From the NCBI GenBank assembly GCA_013824165.1, contig PNNH01000076.1, positions 62,001-126,000 on the forward strand: 64,000 nucleotides of DNA, read 5' to 3'. Both the position numbers and the translations under genes were made by a program. Positions 41,364 through 49,239 of the stretch are shown in pieces (positions within the stretch are counted from its first letter, which is position 1; the number at the start of each line of letters is the position of its first letter). The DNA is from Methylibium sp. (GTDB lineage: Bacteria; Pseudomonadota; Gammaproteobacteria; Burkholderiales; Burkholderiaceae_C). The notes beneath the pieces were generated by a model. That model saw only the letters and a list, made by a program, of their open reading frames with translations, made no database searches and was not told the origin of the DNA.

Positions 41364-43058
41364 ATGTACGCCTATACCGACTTCGACCGCCAGTTCGTGC
41401 GCGCCCGCGCCGCGCAGTTTCGCGACCAGCTGGAACGCCATCTCGCCGGCACGCTGCCCGACGACGAATTCCGTCCGCTGCGCCTGCAGAACGGCTGGTA
41501 TGTGCAACGTCATGCGCCGATGCTGCGCGTGGCCGTGCCCTACGGCGTGCTCTCAAGCCAGCAGCTGCGCCAGCTGGCCCGCATTGCCCGTGAGTACGAC
41601 CGCGGCTATGGCCACTTCACGACGCGACAGAACCTGCAATACAACTGGATTCCGCTGCCCCAGGCCGCCGACGTGATGGACCTGCTGGCCGATGTCGATA
41701 TGCACGGCATCCAGACCAGCGGCAACTGCATCCGCAACATCACCAGTGATGGCCTGGCCGGCATAGCGCCAGACGAAATCGTCGACCCGCGTCCCTATGC
41801 GGAAGTGCTGCGCCAGTGGAGCACGCTGCATCCTGAGTTCGCCTTCCTGCCGCGCAAATTCAAGATTGCGATATCCGGCGCCGCCGAGGATCGAGCCGCC
41901 ATCGCCTGGCATGACATCGGTCTGCAGCTGAAGAAGAACGCTGCCGGCGAGATCGGCTTCCAGGTGCTGGTCGGTGGCGGCATGGGCCGCACGCCGGTGA
42001 TCGCCCAGGTGATCAAGGATTTCCTGCCCTGGCAGCAGATCCTCGTCTACATCGAGGCCATCGTGCGCGTCTACAACCGCTACGGCCGCCGCGACAATAT
42101 GTACAAGGCGCGCATCAAGATCCTGGTCAAAGCCGAAGGCCAGCAGTTCTTTGACGCCGTCAATGAAGAGTTCCGCCAGATCCTGGAGCAGGACGAAGGC
42201 GGCCACGAGCACATCATTCCTCAAGCTGAGCTGGACCGCGTGGCGGCGAGCTTCGTCGTGCCGGCTGGCGTGACCGCCACAACAGCCATCGACATCTTCA
42301 CCGGCGTGCAGCCCGGCCCTTACAAGCGCTGGCTAGAGCGCAATGTGCACAGCCACCGCCTCAGCGGCTACCGTGCGGTGACGCTGTCGCTGAAGCGCGT
42401 GGGCATCGCCCCGGGTGACGCCACCGATGCGCAGATGGAAGCGGCCGCAGCACTGGCCGAACAGTTCAGCCACGGCGAGTTGCGTGTCACGCACGACCAG
42501 AACCTGCTGCTGCCCTGGGTGCGCGAGAGCGATCTGCCGGTCGTCTTCGAAGCCGCCAAGGCCATCGGCTTCACGACGCCCAACATCGGCCTGCTGACCG
42601 ACATGATTGCCTGCCCCGGCGGCGATTTCTGCGCACTGGCCAATGCGCGATCCATTCCCGTCGCAGCCGACATCACCGAGCGCTTCCAGGACCTGGACGA
42701 GCTCTACGACATAGGCGACATCGACCTGCACATCAGCGGCTGCATCAACAGCTGCGGCCACCACCACAGCGGCCATATCGGCATCCTCGGCGTCGACAAG
42801 GACGGCAGCGAGTGGTACCAGGTGACGCTGGGGGGTTCGGACGGCTCGACCTTGTCCGGCGCGGCCGGCGCTGGCCGCGTCATCGGCCCGTCCTTCGCCG
42901 CCGACGAGGTGGGCGATGTGATCGAATCGGTGGTGCAGACCTACCGCAGCCAACGCAGCTCGGCGGCCGAGCGCTTCATCGACACCGTACGCCGCGTCGG
43001 CATCGACCCCTTCAAGCAGGCCGCCAACGCCGTGCGTTCGTCCACTGCCACCGCCTGA
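41364..43058 (+). CDS. cysI: Sulfite reductase hemoprotein (nitrite/sulfite reductase family)
   Basis: Siroheme/[4Fe-4S] enzyme of 564 residues reducing sulfite to sulfide. The cluster-binding cysteines are present in the family pattern C-x5-C ... C-x3-C: ACPGGDFCALA and SGCINSCGHHHSGH. Duplicated ferredoxin-like halves contain YGHFTTRQNLQYNW and HGELRVTHDQNLLL. Length matches NADPH- or ferredoxin-dependent sulfite reductases. No flavoprotein partner (CysJ) gene is nearby; electron supply from the ferredoxin and its reductase encoded about 4.5-6 kb downstream is a reasonable inference. The next gene starts 6 bp after this one. Assimilatory nitrite reductase is the alternative, but every neighbour is a sulfur gene. 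Confidence 0.92.
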   Translation: MYAYTDFDRQFVRARAAQFRDQLERHLAGTLPDDEFRPLRLQNGWYVQRHAPMLRVAVPYGVLSSQQLRQLARIAREYDRGYGHFTTRQNLQYNWIPLPQAADVMDLLADVDMHGIQTSGNCIRNITSDGLAGIAPDEIVDPRPYAEVLRQWSTLHPEFAFLPRKFKIAISGAAEDRAAIAWHDIGLQLKKNAAGEIGFQVLVGGGMGRTPVIAQVIKDFLPWQQILVYIEAIVRVYNRYGRRDNMYKARIKILVKAEGQQFFDAVNEEFRQILEQDEGGHEHIIPQAELDRVAASFVVPAGVTATTAIDIFTGVQPGPYKRWLERNVHSHRLSGYRAVTLSLKRVGIAPGDATDAQMEAAAALAEQFSHGELRVTHDQNLLLPWVRESDLPVVFEAAKAIGFTTPNIGLLTDMIACPGGDFCALANARSIPVAADITERFQDLDELYDIGDIDLHISGCINSCGHHHSGHIGILGVDKDGSEWYQVTLGGSDGSTLSGAAGAGRVIGPSFAADEVGDVIESVVQTYRSQRSSAAERFIDTVRRVGIDPFKQAANAVRSSTATA

Positions 43059-43064
43059 GCGACC

Positions 43065-43553
43065 ATGAAGTTCATCACTCCCCATCAAGACCCCTGGCAT
43101 CGCGTCGCCGGCGAAGACGGCCCCGTCCCGCATCCCCTTGCTCAGCCGCAGCTGCTGCTGAGCCTGGAGCAATGGCATGCGGTACGCGACACCTGGCCGG
43201 CCGGCATGCCGGTGGGCGTGCAACTCGCCAATGACTTCGACGTCGAGGACCTCGCCGCCGATCTGCCGCGCCTGACCCTGGTCGCGCTGAATTTCCCGAA
43301 GTGGGTCGACGGCCGTGCCTACAGCCAGGCCCGCCTGCTGCGCTCGCGCTACCGCTTCGGCGGAGAGATCCGCGCGTTCGGCGAGGTGCTGGTCGACATG
43401 CTGCCGCTGCTCGCTCGCACCGGCTTCGACGCCGTGCAGTTGCGCGCCGACCAGAGCCTCGAAGCCGCCCAGCGGGCGCTGGCCTTCTTCCCGGCGCATT
43501 ACCAGGGCGATGTGCACGAGCTGCGACCGGCCTTCGCGAAAGCCGGCGCATGA
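43065..43553 (+). CDS. DUF934 family protein of the sulfate-assimilation operon
   Basis: Protein of 162 residues of the DUF934 type, found almost always between cysI and cysH in Burkholderiales and pseudomonads. Its function is not established; an accessory role in sulfite reduction is inferred from context. Recognisable stretches: GVQLANDFDVEDLAADLPRLTLVALNFPKWVDGRAYSQARLLR and FRFGGEIRAFGEVL-like, then LARTGFDAVQLRADQSLEAAQRAL. The start is 6 bp after the cysI stop and the end overlaps cysH (ATGA at 43550-43553), so it is translationally coupled to the reductase genes on both sides. Confidence 0.88.
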   Translation: MKFITPHQDPWHRVAGEDGPVPHPLAQPQLLLSLEQWHAVRDTWPAGMPVGVQLANDFDVEDLAADLPRLTLVALNFPKWVDGRAYSQARLLRSRYRFGGEIRAFGEVLVDMLPLLARTGFDAVQLRADQSLEAAQRALAFFPAHYQGDVHELRPAFAKAGA

Positions 43554-44344
43554 ACAGCAGCAACCATTCCGCCCTGCCCGGCAGCGCTGCGCCGAGTTCC
43601 GCCATCGCCCTGTACGCCCGCACGACGGATGGTTTCCAGGCGCGCCTGGCGCGCAGCCGCGCCGTGCTGGCCGAGGCCTTCGAGGCCCATGGCAAGAACC
43701 TGCTGCAGTCCAGCAGCCTGGGTGCCGAGGACATGGTGATCACCGCGCTGATCGCCGAGCTTGGCCTGCCCGTCACGGTGGCCACGCTGGACACCGGCCG
43801 CCTGAATCCCGAAACCCTGGCGCTGCTGGCGCAGATCGAGGCGCGCTTCGGCGTCAAGGTCGAGGTCTTCAAGCCTGTGGAAGAACAGGTCGTGCGTTTC
43901 GTGCGTGAGCGCGGCGAGAACGCGATGTACGAGAGCCTGGCACTGCGCAAGGAATGCTGCGCGATCCGCAAGCTGGAGCCGCTCTCGCGGATGCTGGCTG
44001 GCCGCAGCGCCTGGATCACCGGCCTGCGCCGCGAGCAAAGTGCCAACCGCGCCGACGTGCCCTTCAGCGAGCCTGACGGCCAGGGCCGTACCAAAATCAA
44101 CCCGCTGGCCGAGTGGAGCTGGGGCGACGTCTGGCATTTCATCGACACCCAGCAGGTGCCCTACAACGCGCTACACGACCAGTTCATGCCCAGCATCGGC
44201 TGCGCGCCCTGCACGCGGGCGATCGCGGTCGGCGAAGACTTCCGCGCTGGGCGCTGGTGGTGGGAGGGTGAAAATGCCAAGGAATGCGGCCTGCATCAGG
44301 CCAAGAGCAATGAAGAATTGAAGAAGTCTGGAGTTCAGGCATGA
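43550..44344 (+). CDS. cysH: Adenylyl-sulfate (APS) reductase, iron-sulfur type
   Basis: Thioredoxin-dependent reductase of 264 residues converting APS to sulfite. Beyond the conserved ECGLH near the C-terminus (catalytic Cys), it carries both [4Fe-4S] cysteine pairs: CC in ALRKECCAIRKLEPL and CxxC in SIGCAPCTRAI. These pairs separate APS reductases from the cluster-free PAPS reductase of E. coli, and no cysC (APS kinase) is in the cluster, which agrees with direct APS reduction. The start at 43550 is preferred to upstream in-frame codons because it overlaps the DUF934 stop. The end overlaps cysD by 4 bp. Confidence 0.94.
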   Translation: MNSSNHSALPGSAAPSSAIALYARTTDGFQARLARSRAVLAEAFEAHGKNLLQSSSLGAEDMVITALIAELGLPVTVATLDTGRLNPETLALLAQIEARFGVKVEVFKPVEEQVVRFVRERGENAMYESLALRKECCAIRKLEPLSRMLAGRSAWITGLRREQSANRADVPFSEPDGQGRTKINPLAEWSWGDVWHFIDTQQVPYNALHDQFMPSIGCAPCTRAIAVGEDFRAGRWWWEGENAKECGLHQAKSNEELKKSGVQA

Positions 44345-45312
44345 ATGCCTCGGTGAATCTGGAAAAGCTGTTACCTGCGGTGGACCACCGCCATCTCGAC
44401 CATCTGGAAGAAGAGGCCATCTTCATCCTGCGCGAAGTGGCCGCAGCCTTCGAGCGCCCCGGCCTGCTGTTCTCCAGCGGCAAGGACAGCTGCGTGGTGC
44501 TGCACCTGGCCGAGAAGGCCTTCAAGCGCCGGATCAGCGCGCCGGGCGAGCGCCCGCGCTTCGCCGGCCAACTGCCCTTCCCGCTGGTGCATGTGGACAC
44601 CGGCCACAACTTCCCTGAAGTGATCCAGTTCCGTGACGAGCGCGTCGCTGAAATGGGCGAGCGCCTGGTGGTCGGCCATCTGGAAGACAGCATCAAGCGC
44701 GGCACTGTGCGCCTGGCCCACCCGCTGGAGTCGCGCAACGGCCACCAGACCGTGACCCTGTTGGAAACCATTGAGGAGCACCGCTTCGACTGCATGATCG
44801 GCGGCGCCCGCCGCGACGAGGAGAAGGCGCGCGCCAAAGAGCGCATCTTCAGCCACCGCGACGCTTTCGGCCAATGGCAGCCCAAGGAACAGCGCCCCGA
44901 GCTGTGGAACCTGTTCAACACCCGCATCCGCCCGGGCGAGCATTTCCGTGCCTTCCCCATCAGCAACTGGACCGAGCTGGACGTGTGGCTCTACATCGCC
45001 CGCGAGAACATCCCGCTGCCCAGCCTCTACTACGCGCACCAGCGCCAGGTCATCCCGCGCAAGGGCCTGCTGGTGCCACTGACTGACGTGACGCCGCCGG
45101 AAGCCGGCGAGACGGTGGAAACAGCCACCGTGCGCTTCCGTACCGTCGGCGACATGACCTGCACCTGCCCGGTGGAAAGCAAGGCCGCCAACGCCACTGA
45201 CATCGTCGCCGAGACCCTGACTGTCACCGTCAGCGAACGTGGCGCCACCCGCATGGACGACCGCACGTCCGAGGCCTCGATGGAGCGCCGCAAGAAAGAG
45301 GGCTATTTCTGA
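44341..45312 (+). CDS. cysD: Sulfate adenylyltransferase subunit 2
   Basis: Small, catalytic subunit of ATP sulfurylase (323 residues), which makes APS from sulfate and ATP with the GTPase CysN. The PP-loop is visible as LLFSSGKDSCVVLHLAEKAF; FPLVHVDTGHNFPEVIQFRD, IGGARRDEEKARAKERIFSHRD and the C-terminal GDMTCTCPVESKA and EASMERRKKEGYF are highly characteristic. It overlaps cysH by 4 bp upstream and its last base is the first base of the cysN start codon (TGATG), so stoichiometric translation with CysN is expected. Confidence 0.97.
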   Translation: MNASVNLEKLLPAVDHRHLDHLEEEAIFILREVAAAFERPGLLFSSGKDSCVVLHLAEKAFKRRISAPGERPRFAGQLPFPLVHVDTGHNFPEVIQFRDERVAEMGERLVVGHLEDSIKRGTVRLAHPLESRNGHQTVTLLETIEEHRFDCMIGGARRDEEKARAKERIFSHRDAFGQWQPKEQRPELWNLFNTRIRPGEHFRAFPISNWTELDVWLYIARENIPLPSLYYAHQRQVIPRKGLLVPLTDVTPPEAGETVETATVRFRTVGDMTCTCPVESKAANATDIVAETLTVTVSERGATRMDDRTSEASMERRKKEGYF

Positions 45313-46625
45313 TGTCTGCAGTTCTGAACGACAGCCTGGTGCATCAGGCCGATGTCGACACCCAGCACCGCGCGCTGCGCTTCCTGACCGCCGGCAGCGT
45401 GGACGACGGCAAGAGCACGCTGATCGGCCGCCTGCTGTTCGACAGCCGCGCCATCCTGGCCGACCAGCTCGACACGCTGGAGAAGCGCGCTGCCGGCGCA
45501 CCCATCGACCTGAGCCTGCTGACCGACGGACTGGAGGCCGAGCGCGAGCAAGGCATCACCATCGACGTGGCCTACCGCTACTTCGCCACCAAGACGCGCA
45601 AATTCATCATCGCCGACGCACCGGGCCATGAGCAGTACACGCGCAATATGGTCACGGCCGCAGCAGGCAGCGATGCCGCCGTGGTGCTGGTGGATATCAC
45701 CAAGCTCGACCTGAAACTGGACGCCCCCCAGCAAGACCTGACCCTGCTGCCGCAGACACGCCGCCACAGCTTGCTGGCGCATCTACTGCGCGTGCCGAGC
45801 ATCGTGTTCGCGATCAACAAGATCGACGCGCTAGAGGCGCCGGCCAAGGGCTATGCCAAGGTCCGCACGGCACTGGAGCGCTTCGCGGCGCAGGCCGGCA
45901 TCAAGGTTGCCGCCATCGTGCCGGTGTCAGCGCTGCGCGGCGACAACGTCACCCAGCCGCTGGCAGCCGACTGGTACGACGGCCCGTCGTTGCTGCAGGT
46001 GCTGGAAGGCCTGCCGACAGTGCAGGAAGCGGTTGAAGGTGAGCTGGCACTGCCGGTGCAGTACGTTGCCCGTGAAGGCGAAGGTACAGGCAACCAGCCG
46101 CGCACGCTGTGGGGCCGCATCGCGCAAGGCCAGGTGAGGGCCGGCGACACGGTGCAGATCCTGCCCAGCGGCGAGACCGCGCTGGTGGCCGAGGTGAGAC
46201 GTGCCGGCGAGGCGGTGGCGCACAGCGTGGCCGGCGAATCCGCCGGCGTGGTGCTGGACCGCCAGCTCGACGTGAGCCGTGGCGACTGGATCGTCACACC
46301 CGGAAGTGCGAAACCGACTCAAAGCTTCGATGCCACGTTGGCCTGGCTGGACACCGAGCCAGCCATTCCCGGCCGCAAGTACTGGCTGCGCCACGGCAAC
46401 CGCTGGGTCCAGGCCCGCATCAGCGCGATCGAACACAAGGTCGACATCCACACGCTGGCCGAGACCGAGGCGCATGAGCTGGCCGTCAACGAGATCGGCC
46501 ATGTGCGCATCGAAACGCAGGCGGCGCTGCCGGTGCAGCCCTATGCGACCAACCGCGTTGGTGGCGCGCTGATCATCGTCGACCCCGCCAGCAACCGCAC
46601 CAGTGGTGCGCTGCTGGTGCGCTGA
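45312..46625 (+). CDS. cysN: Sulfate adenylyltransferase subunit 1, GTPase
   Basis: GTP-binding subunit of ATP sulfurylase (437 residues). GTPase motifs: P-loop AGSVDDGKSTLIGRLLFD, G2/G3 region EQGITIDVAYRYF and ADAPGHEQYTRNM, G4 INKID, and G5 VPVSALRGDN. Beta-barrel domains follow, as in EF-Tu-like proteins. There is no fused APS kinase (CysC) domain after the barrels; that agrees with the APS-reductase type of CysH here. Translation is coupled to cysD through TGATG. cobA starts 11 bp downstream. Confidence 0.96.
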   Translation: MSAVLNDSLVHQADVDTQHRALRFLTAGSVDDGKSTLIGRLLFDSRAILADQLDTLEKRAAGAPIDLSLLTDGLEAEREQGITIDVAYRYFATKTRKFIIADAPGHEQYTRNMVTAAAGSDAAVVLVDITKLDLKLDAPQQDLTLLPQTRRHSLLAHLLRVPSIVFAINKIDALEAPAKGYAKVRTALERFAAQAGIKVAAIVPVSALRGDNVTQPLAADWYDGPSLLQVLEGLPTVQEAVEGELALPVQYVAREGEGTGNQPRTLWGRIAQGQVRAGDTVQILPSGETALVAEVRRAGEAVAHSVAGESAGVVLDRQLDVSRGDWIVTPGSAKPTQSFDATLAWLDTEPAIPGRKYWLRHGNRWVQARISAIEHKVDIHTLAETEAHELAVNEIGHVRIETQAALPVQPYATNRVGGALIIVDPASNRTSGALLVR

Positions 46626-46636
46626 GGAGCAGCACC

Positions 46637-47401
46637 ATGGGACGCGTCATCTTCGTCAGCGCTGGACCCGGCGCGGCCGATCTGATCACGCTGCGTGGCG
46701 CTCGTGCGCTGGCGCAGGCCGAGGTGGTGCTGTTCGATGCACTGACCGATCCGGCGCTGCGCGAGCTGGCACCGCAGGCGCAATGGATGGATGTCGGCAA
46801 GCGCGGTTTTTGCGACTCCACCGCGCAGGCGGCCATCAACGCCGCCCTGGTGAAACAGGCGCTGGTGCATCAATGCGTGGTCCGGCTCAAGGGCGGTGAC
46901 GCCAGCATCTTCGGCCGGCTGGAGGAAGAGCTCGACGCTCTGGCGGTGGCCGGCATCGAATCTGAGGTGGTGCCCGGCGTGACGGCGGCGATTGCCGCTG
47001 CCGCACAGCTGCAGCGCCCCTTGACCCGCCGCGGCGCCGGCCGCAGCGTGAGCCTGACGACGGCGATGACCCGCGACGGTGATCTGCAGGCGCAGCGTTC
47101 GGCCGATACCGAGGTGTTCTATATGGCCGGCCGCCAGCTGGGCGCACTGGCGCGCAAGCTGCAGGAAGCTGGTTGGCCGGCGGGAACGCCAGTGGCCGTG
47201 GTTTCGCGGGCCGGTTGCAGCGATGCGCTGAGCAGCGACCACCGGGTTGCCGACCTGGCCGCAGCGGCCATGCTGCACCGCGGCCGCCCCACGGTCGTGA
47301 CGGTCGGCGTCGGGGCCAAGCCGCTGCGCAAACCAGCGCTGGCACGACAAAGCCCCCTGATTGACCGCGCTCAAGCCAGCGCAGCCAAGGTGAACGATTA
47401 A
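46637..47401 (+). CDS. cobA: Uroporphyrinogen-III C-methyltransferase
   Basis: SAM-dependent methyltransferase of 254 residues making precorrin-2 from uroporphyrinogen III, the first step toward siroheme, the cofactor of CysI encoded in the same run. Motifs: [21 protein letters not shown] (SAM site), [18 protein letters not shown] (usual family form GGDPFIFGRGGEE, here altered in part) and [22 protein letters not shown]. It ends the sulfur operon; the next gene starts 86 bp later. It has no dehydrogenase/ferrochelatase half (as in CysG), so the last siroheme steps need a gene elsewhere. Confidence 0.92.
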   Translation: MGRVIFVSAGPGAADLITLRGARALAQAEVVLFDALTDPALRELAPQAQWMDVGKRGFCDSTAQAAINAALVKQALVHQCVVRLKGGDASIFGRLEEELDALAVAGIESEVVPGVTAAIAAAAQLQRPLTRRGAGRSVSLTTAMTRDGDLQAQRSADTEVFYMAGRQLGALARKLQEAGWPAGTPVAVVSRAGCSDALSSDHRVADLAAAAMLHRGRPTVVTVGVGAKPLRKPALARQSPLIDRAQASAAKVND

Positions 47402-47487
47402 AATCCCGCCTTTGTGCGCCGCCGCAGAGACCGCCGAGACCCGGCGGGCGCTGGCGTCCCAGGGCCCCAATACTTCAGAGCTGCTCC

Positions 47488-47811
47488 ATGACCCACGTCG
47501 TTACCGAAGCCTGCATCCGCTGCAAATACACCGATTGCGTTGATGTCTGCCCTGTCGACTGCTTCCGGGAAGGCCCGAACTTCCTCACCATCGATCCGGA
47601 CGAGTGCATCGATTGCGCCGTCTGCATTCCGGAGTGCCCGGTCAATGCCATCGTCCCTGAGGAAGATGTGCCCGGCGACCAACAGCACATGATCAAGCTG
47701 AATGCGCAGCTGGCCCAAAAGTGGCCCAGCATCACCAAGCGCAAGGCGCCGCTGCCCGATGCTGACGACTGGAAGGACAAGACGGGCAAGCTCTCCGAGC
47801 TGATCCGCTGA
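47488..47811 (+). CDS. fdxA: Seven-iron ferredoxin
   Basis: Small electron carrier of 107 residues with two cysteine clusters: [18 protein letters not shown] (the [3Fe-4S]/mixed site) and [16 protein letters not shown] (a full C-x2-C-x2-C-x3-C-P [4Fe-4S] site). This is the FdxA type, length normal. The 39 bp to the next gene, a ferredoxin-NADP reductase, suggests a functional pair. Supply of electrons to sulfite reductase is plausible from context but unproved; other uses are equally possible. No strong promoter is seen in the 86 bp upstream. Confidence 0.94.
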   Translation: MTHVVTEACIRCKYTDCVDVCPVDCFREGPNFLTIDPDECIDCAVCIPECPVNAIVPEEDVPGDQQHMIKLNAQLAQKWPSITKRKAPLPDADDWKDKTGKLSELIR

Positions 47812-47850
47812 ACCCTGCCCGGCCAGCCCTGAGGCTGGTCTGCTCAACGA

Positions 47851-48951
47851 ATGGAAAACCAAGTGACTCAAGCCACCTCCACCGCCGCTGGCGTGATTGA
47901 AACCGATGCCGTCATCGTCGGCGCGGGCCCGGTGGGCCTGTTCCAGGTGTTCGAACTCGGACTGCTGGAGATCAAGGCCCACATCATCGACTCACTGGCC
48001 TACCCCGGCGGCCAGTGCATCGAGCTGTATCCGGACAAGCCGATCTACGACATCCCGGCCGTGCCCGTGTGCACCGGCAAGGAACTGACCGACAACCTGA
48101 TGAAGCAGATCGAGCCCTTCGGCGCGACCTTCCATCTGGGCCAGGAAGTCACCACGGTGGAAAAGCAGGCCGACGGCCGCTTCTTCGTCGCCACCTCCAA
48201 GGGCACGCAGTTCCTGACCAAGACCATCTTCATCGCCGGTGGTGTGGGCAGCTTCCAGCCGCGCACGCTGAAGGTGGACGGCATCGACAAGTACGAAGGC
48301 TCGCAAGTGCACTACCGTGTGCGCAAGCCCGAGCAGTTCGCCGGCAAGAACCTGCTGATCGTCGGCGGCGGTGACTCGGCGCTGGACTGGGCGCTGAACT
48401 TCTGCGGTGGCAATGAGGACGGCAACCCGCACAAGGCCGAAAGCGTGATCCTGCTGCACCGCCGCGACGGCTTCCGGGCCGCGCCGGCTAGCGTGGCCAA
48501 GATGCGCGAGCTGTGCGATGCCTACGAGATGCAGTTCATCGTCGGCCAGGTGACCGATATCGACGAAGCGGACGAACAGCTCAAGGGCGTCAAGGTCACC
48601 GGCGGTGACGGCGTCACCCGTGTCGTGCCTTGCGACCAGGTGCTGGTGTTCTTCGGCCTGAGCCCAAAGCTCGGCCCGATCGCCGAATGGGGCCTGTCGC
48701 TGGAACGCAAGCAGATCGTCGTCGACACCGAGAAGTTCGAGACCAGCACGCCCGGCATCTTTGCCGTGGGCGATGTGAACACCTACCCGGGCAAGAAGAA
48801 GCTGATCCTGTCGGGCTTCCATGAAGCCGCACTGGCCGCCTTTGGCGCCATGCCCTACATCAACCCGGACAAGCGTGTGCATCTGCAGTACACCACCACC
48901 AGCCCCAAGCTGCACAAGGTGCTGGGCGTAGAAACGCCGGTGTTCGACTGA
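47851..48951 (+). CDS. Ferredoxin-NADP reductase, thioredoxin-reductase-like type
   Basis: FAD-dependent NADPH:ferredoxin oxidoreductase of 366 residues. The FAD motif is [19 protein letters not shown] followed by [20 protein letters not shown]; the NADPH motif is [17 protein letters not shown]; the second FAD contact is [29 protein letters not shown]. The redox cysteine pair of true thioredoxin reductases is absent, which matches the YumC/TrxR-like FNR group. It follows fdxA by 39 bp and ends before a strong terminator, so the pair is likely a single transcript after or independent of the sulfur operon. Confidence 0.93.
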   Translation: MENQVTQATSTAAGVIETDAVIVGAGPVGLFQVFELGLLEIKAHIIDSLAYPGGQCIELYPDKPIYDIPAVPVCTGKELTDNLMKQIEPFGATFHLGQEVTTVEKQADGRFFVATSKGTQFLTKTIFIAGGVGSFQPRTLKVDGIDKYEGSQVHYRVRKPEQFAGKNLLIVGGGDSALDWALNFCGGNEDGNPHKAESVILLHRRDGFRAAPASVAKMRELCDAYEMQFIVGQVTDIDEADEQLKGVKVTGGDGVTRVVPCDQVLVFFGLSPKLGPIAEWGLSLERKQIVVDTEKFETSTPGIFAVGDVNTYPGKKKLILSGFHEAALAAFGAMPYINPDKRVHLQYTTTSPKLHKVLGVETPVFD

Positions 48952-48970
48952 GCTCGCAGCATCGCCTGCC

Positions 48971-48997
48971 AAAGCCCGCCATCCGGCGGGCTTTTTT
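48971..48997 (+). terminator. Intrinsic terminator after the ferredoxin-NADP reductase
   Basis: AAGCCCGCC / GGCGGGCTT stem with an ATCC loop, followed by T6. Confidence 0.9.
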
Positions 48998-49022
48998 CAT
49001 CCTGCCGATAGAATGCAGCTCT

Positions 49023-49147
49023 TCGCTAGGGGTGCTGGTTTTCGCAAGAGAGCCGGCTGAGAAAGTCCCTTTGAACCTGATCCGGTGCGCTCTACGCGTG
49101 CCGGAGTCCCCGCAAGGGGATCGAGTTAATCCTCGCGCAGGGAAGCA
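49023..49147 (+). ncRNA. TPP riboswitch (THI element)
   Basis: All conserved blocks of the thiamine-pyrophosphate aptamer appear in order: GGGGTGC (49029-49035), GGCTGAGA, CCCTTTGAACCTGATC (about 49068-49083) and, after an enlarged stem of about 40 nt (two GC-rich hairpins), GTTAATCCTCGCGCAGGGAAG. It lies about 95 bp before the TonB-dependent receptor start. In this family the ligand lowers expression of the downstream gene. The expression platform is not clear; GACAGC/GCTGTC (about 49166-49193) can form a stem near the start. Confidence 0.95.
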
Positions 49148-49239
49148 CGCAAGACGCCATCGACGTGACAGCAGGCCTTTCTCTCGCGCTGTCCGGGTGT
49201 CTGCGAATTGCCGACCTGCCATCGACCTTGAAGTCCAAG

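Noticed and set aside
49165-49239. GTG start at 49165 for the TonB-dependent receptor.
   Set aside because: It would put coding sequence almost against the riboswitch and hide the signal peptide that begins at the ATG at 49240.
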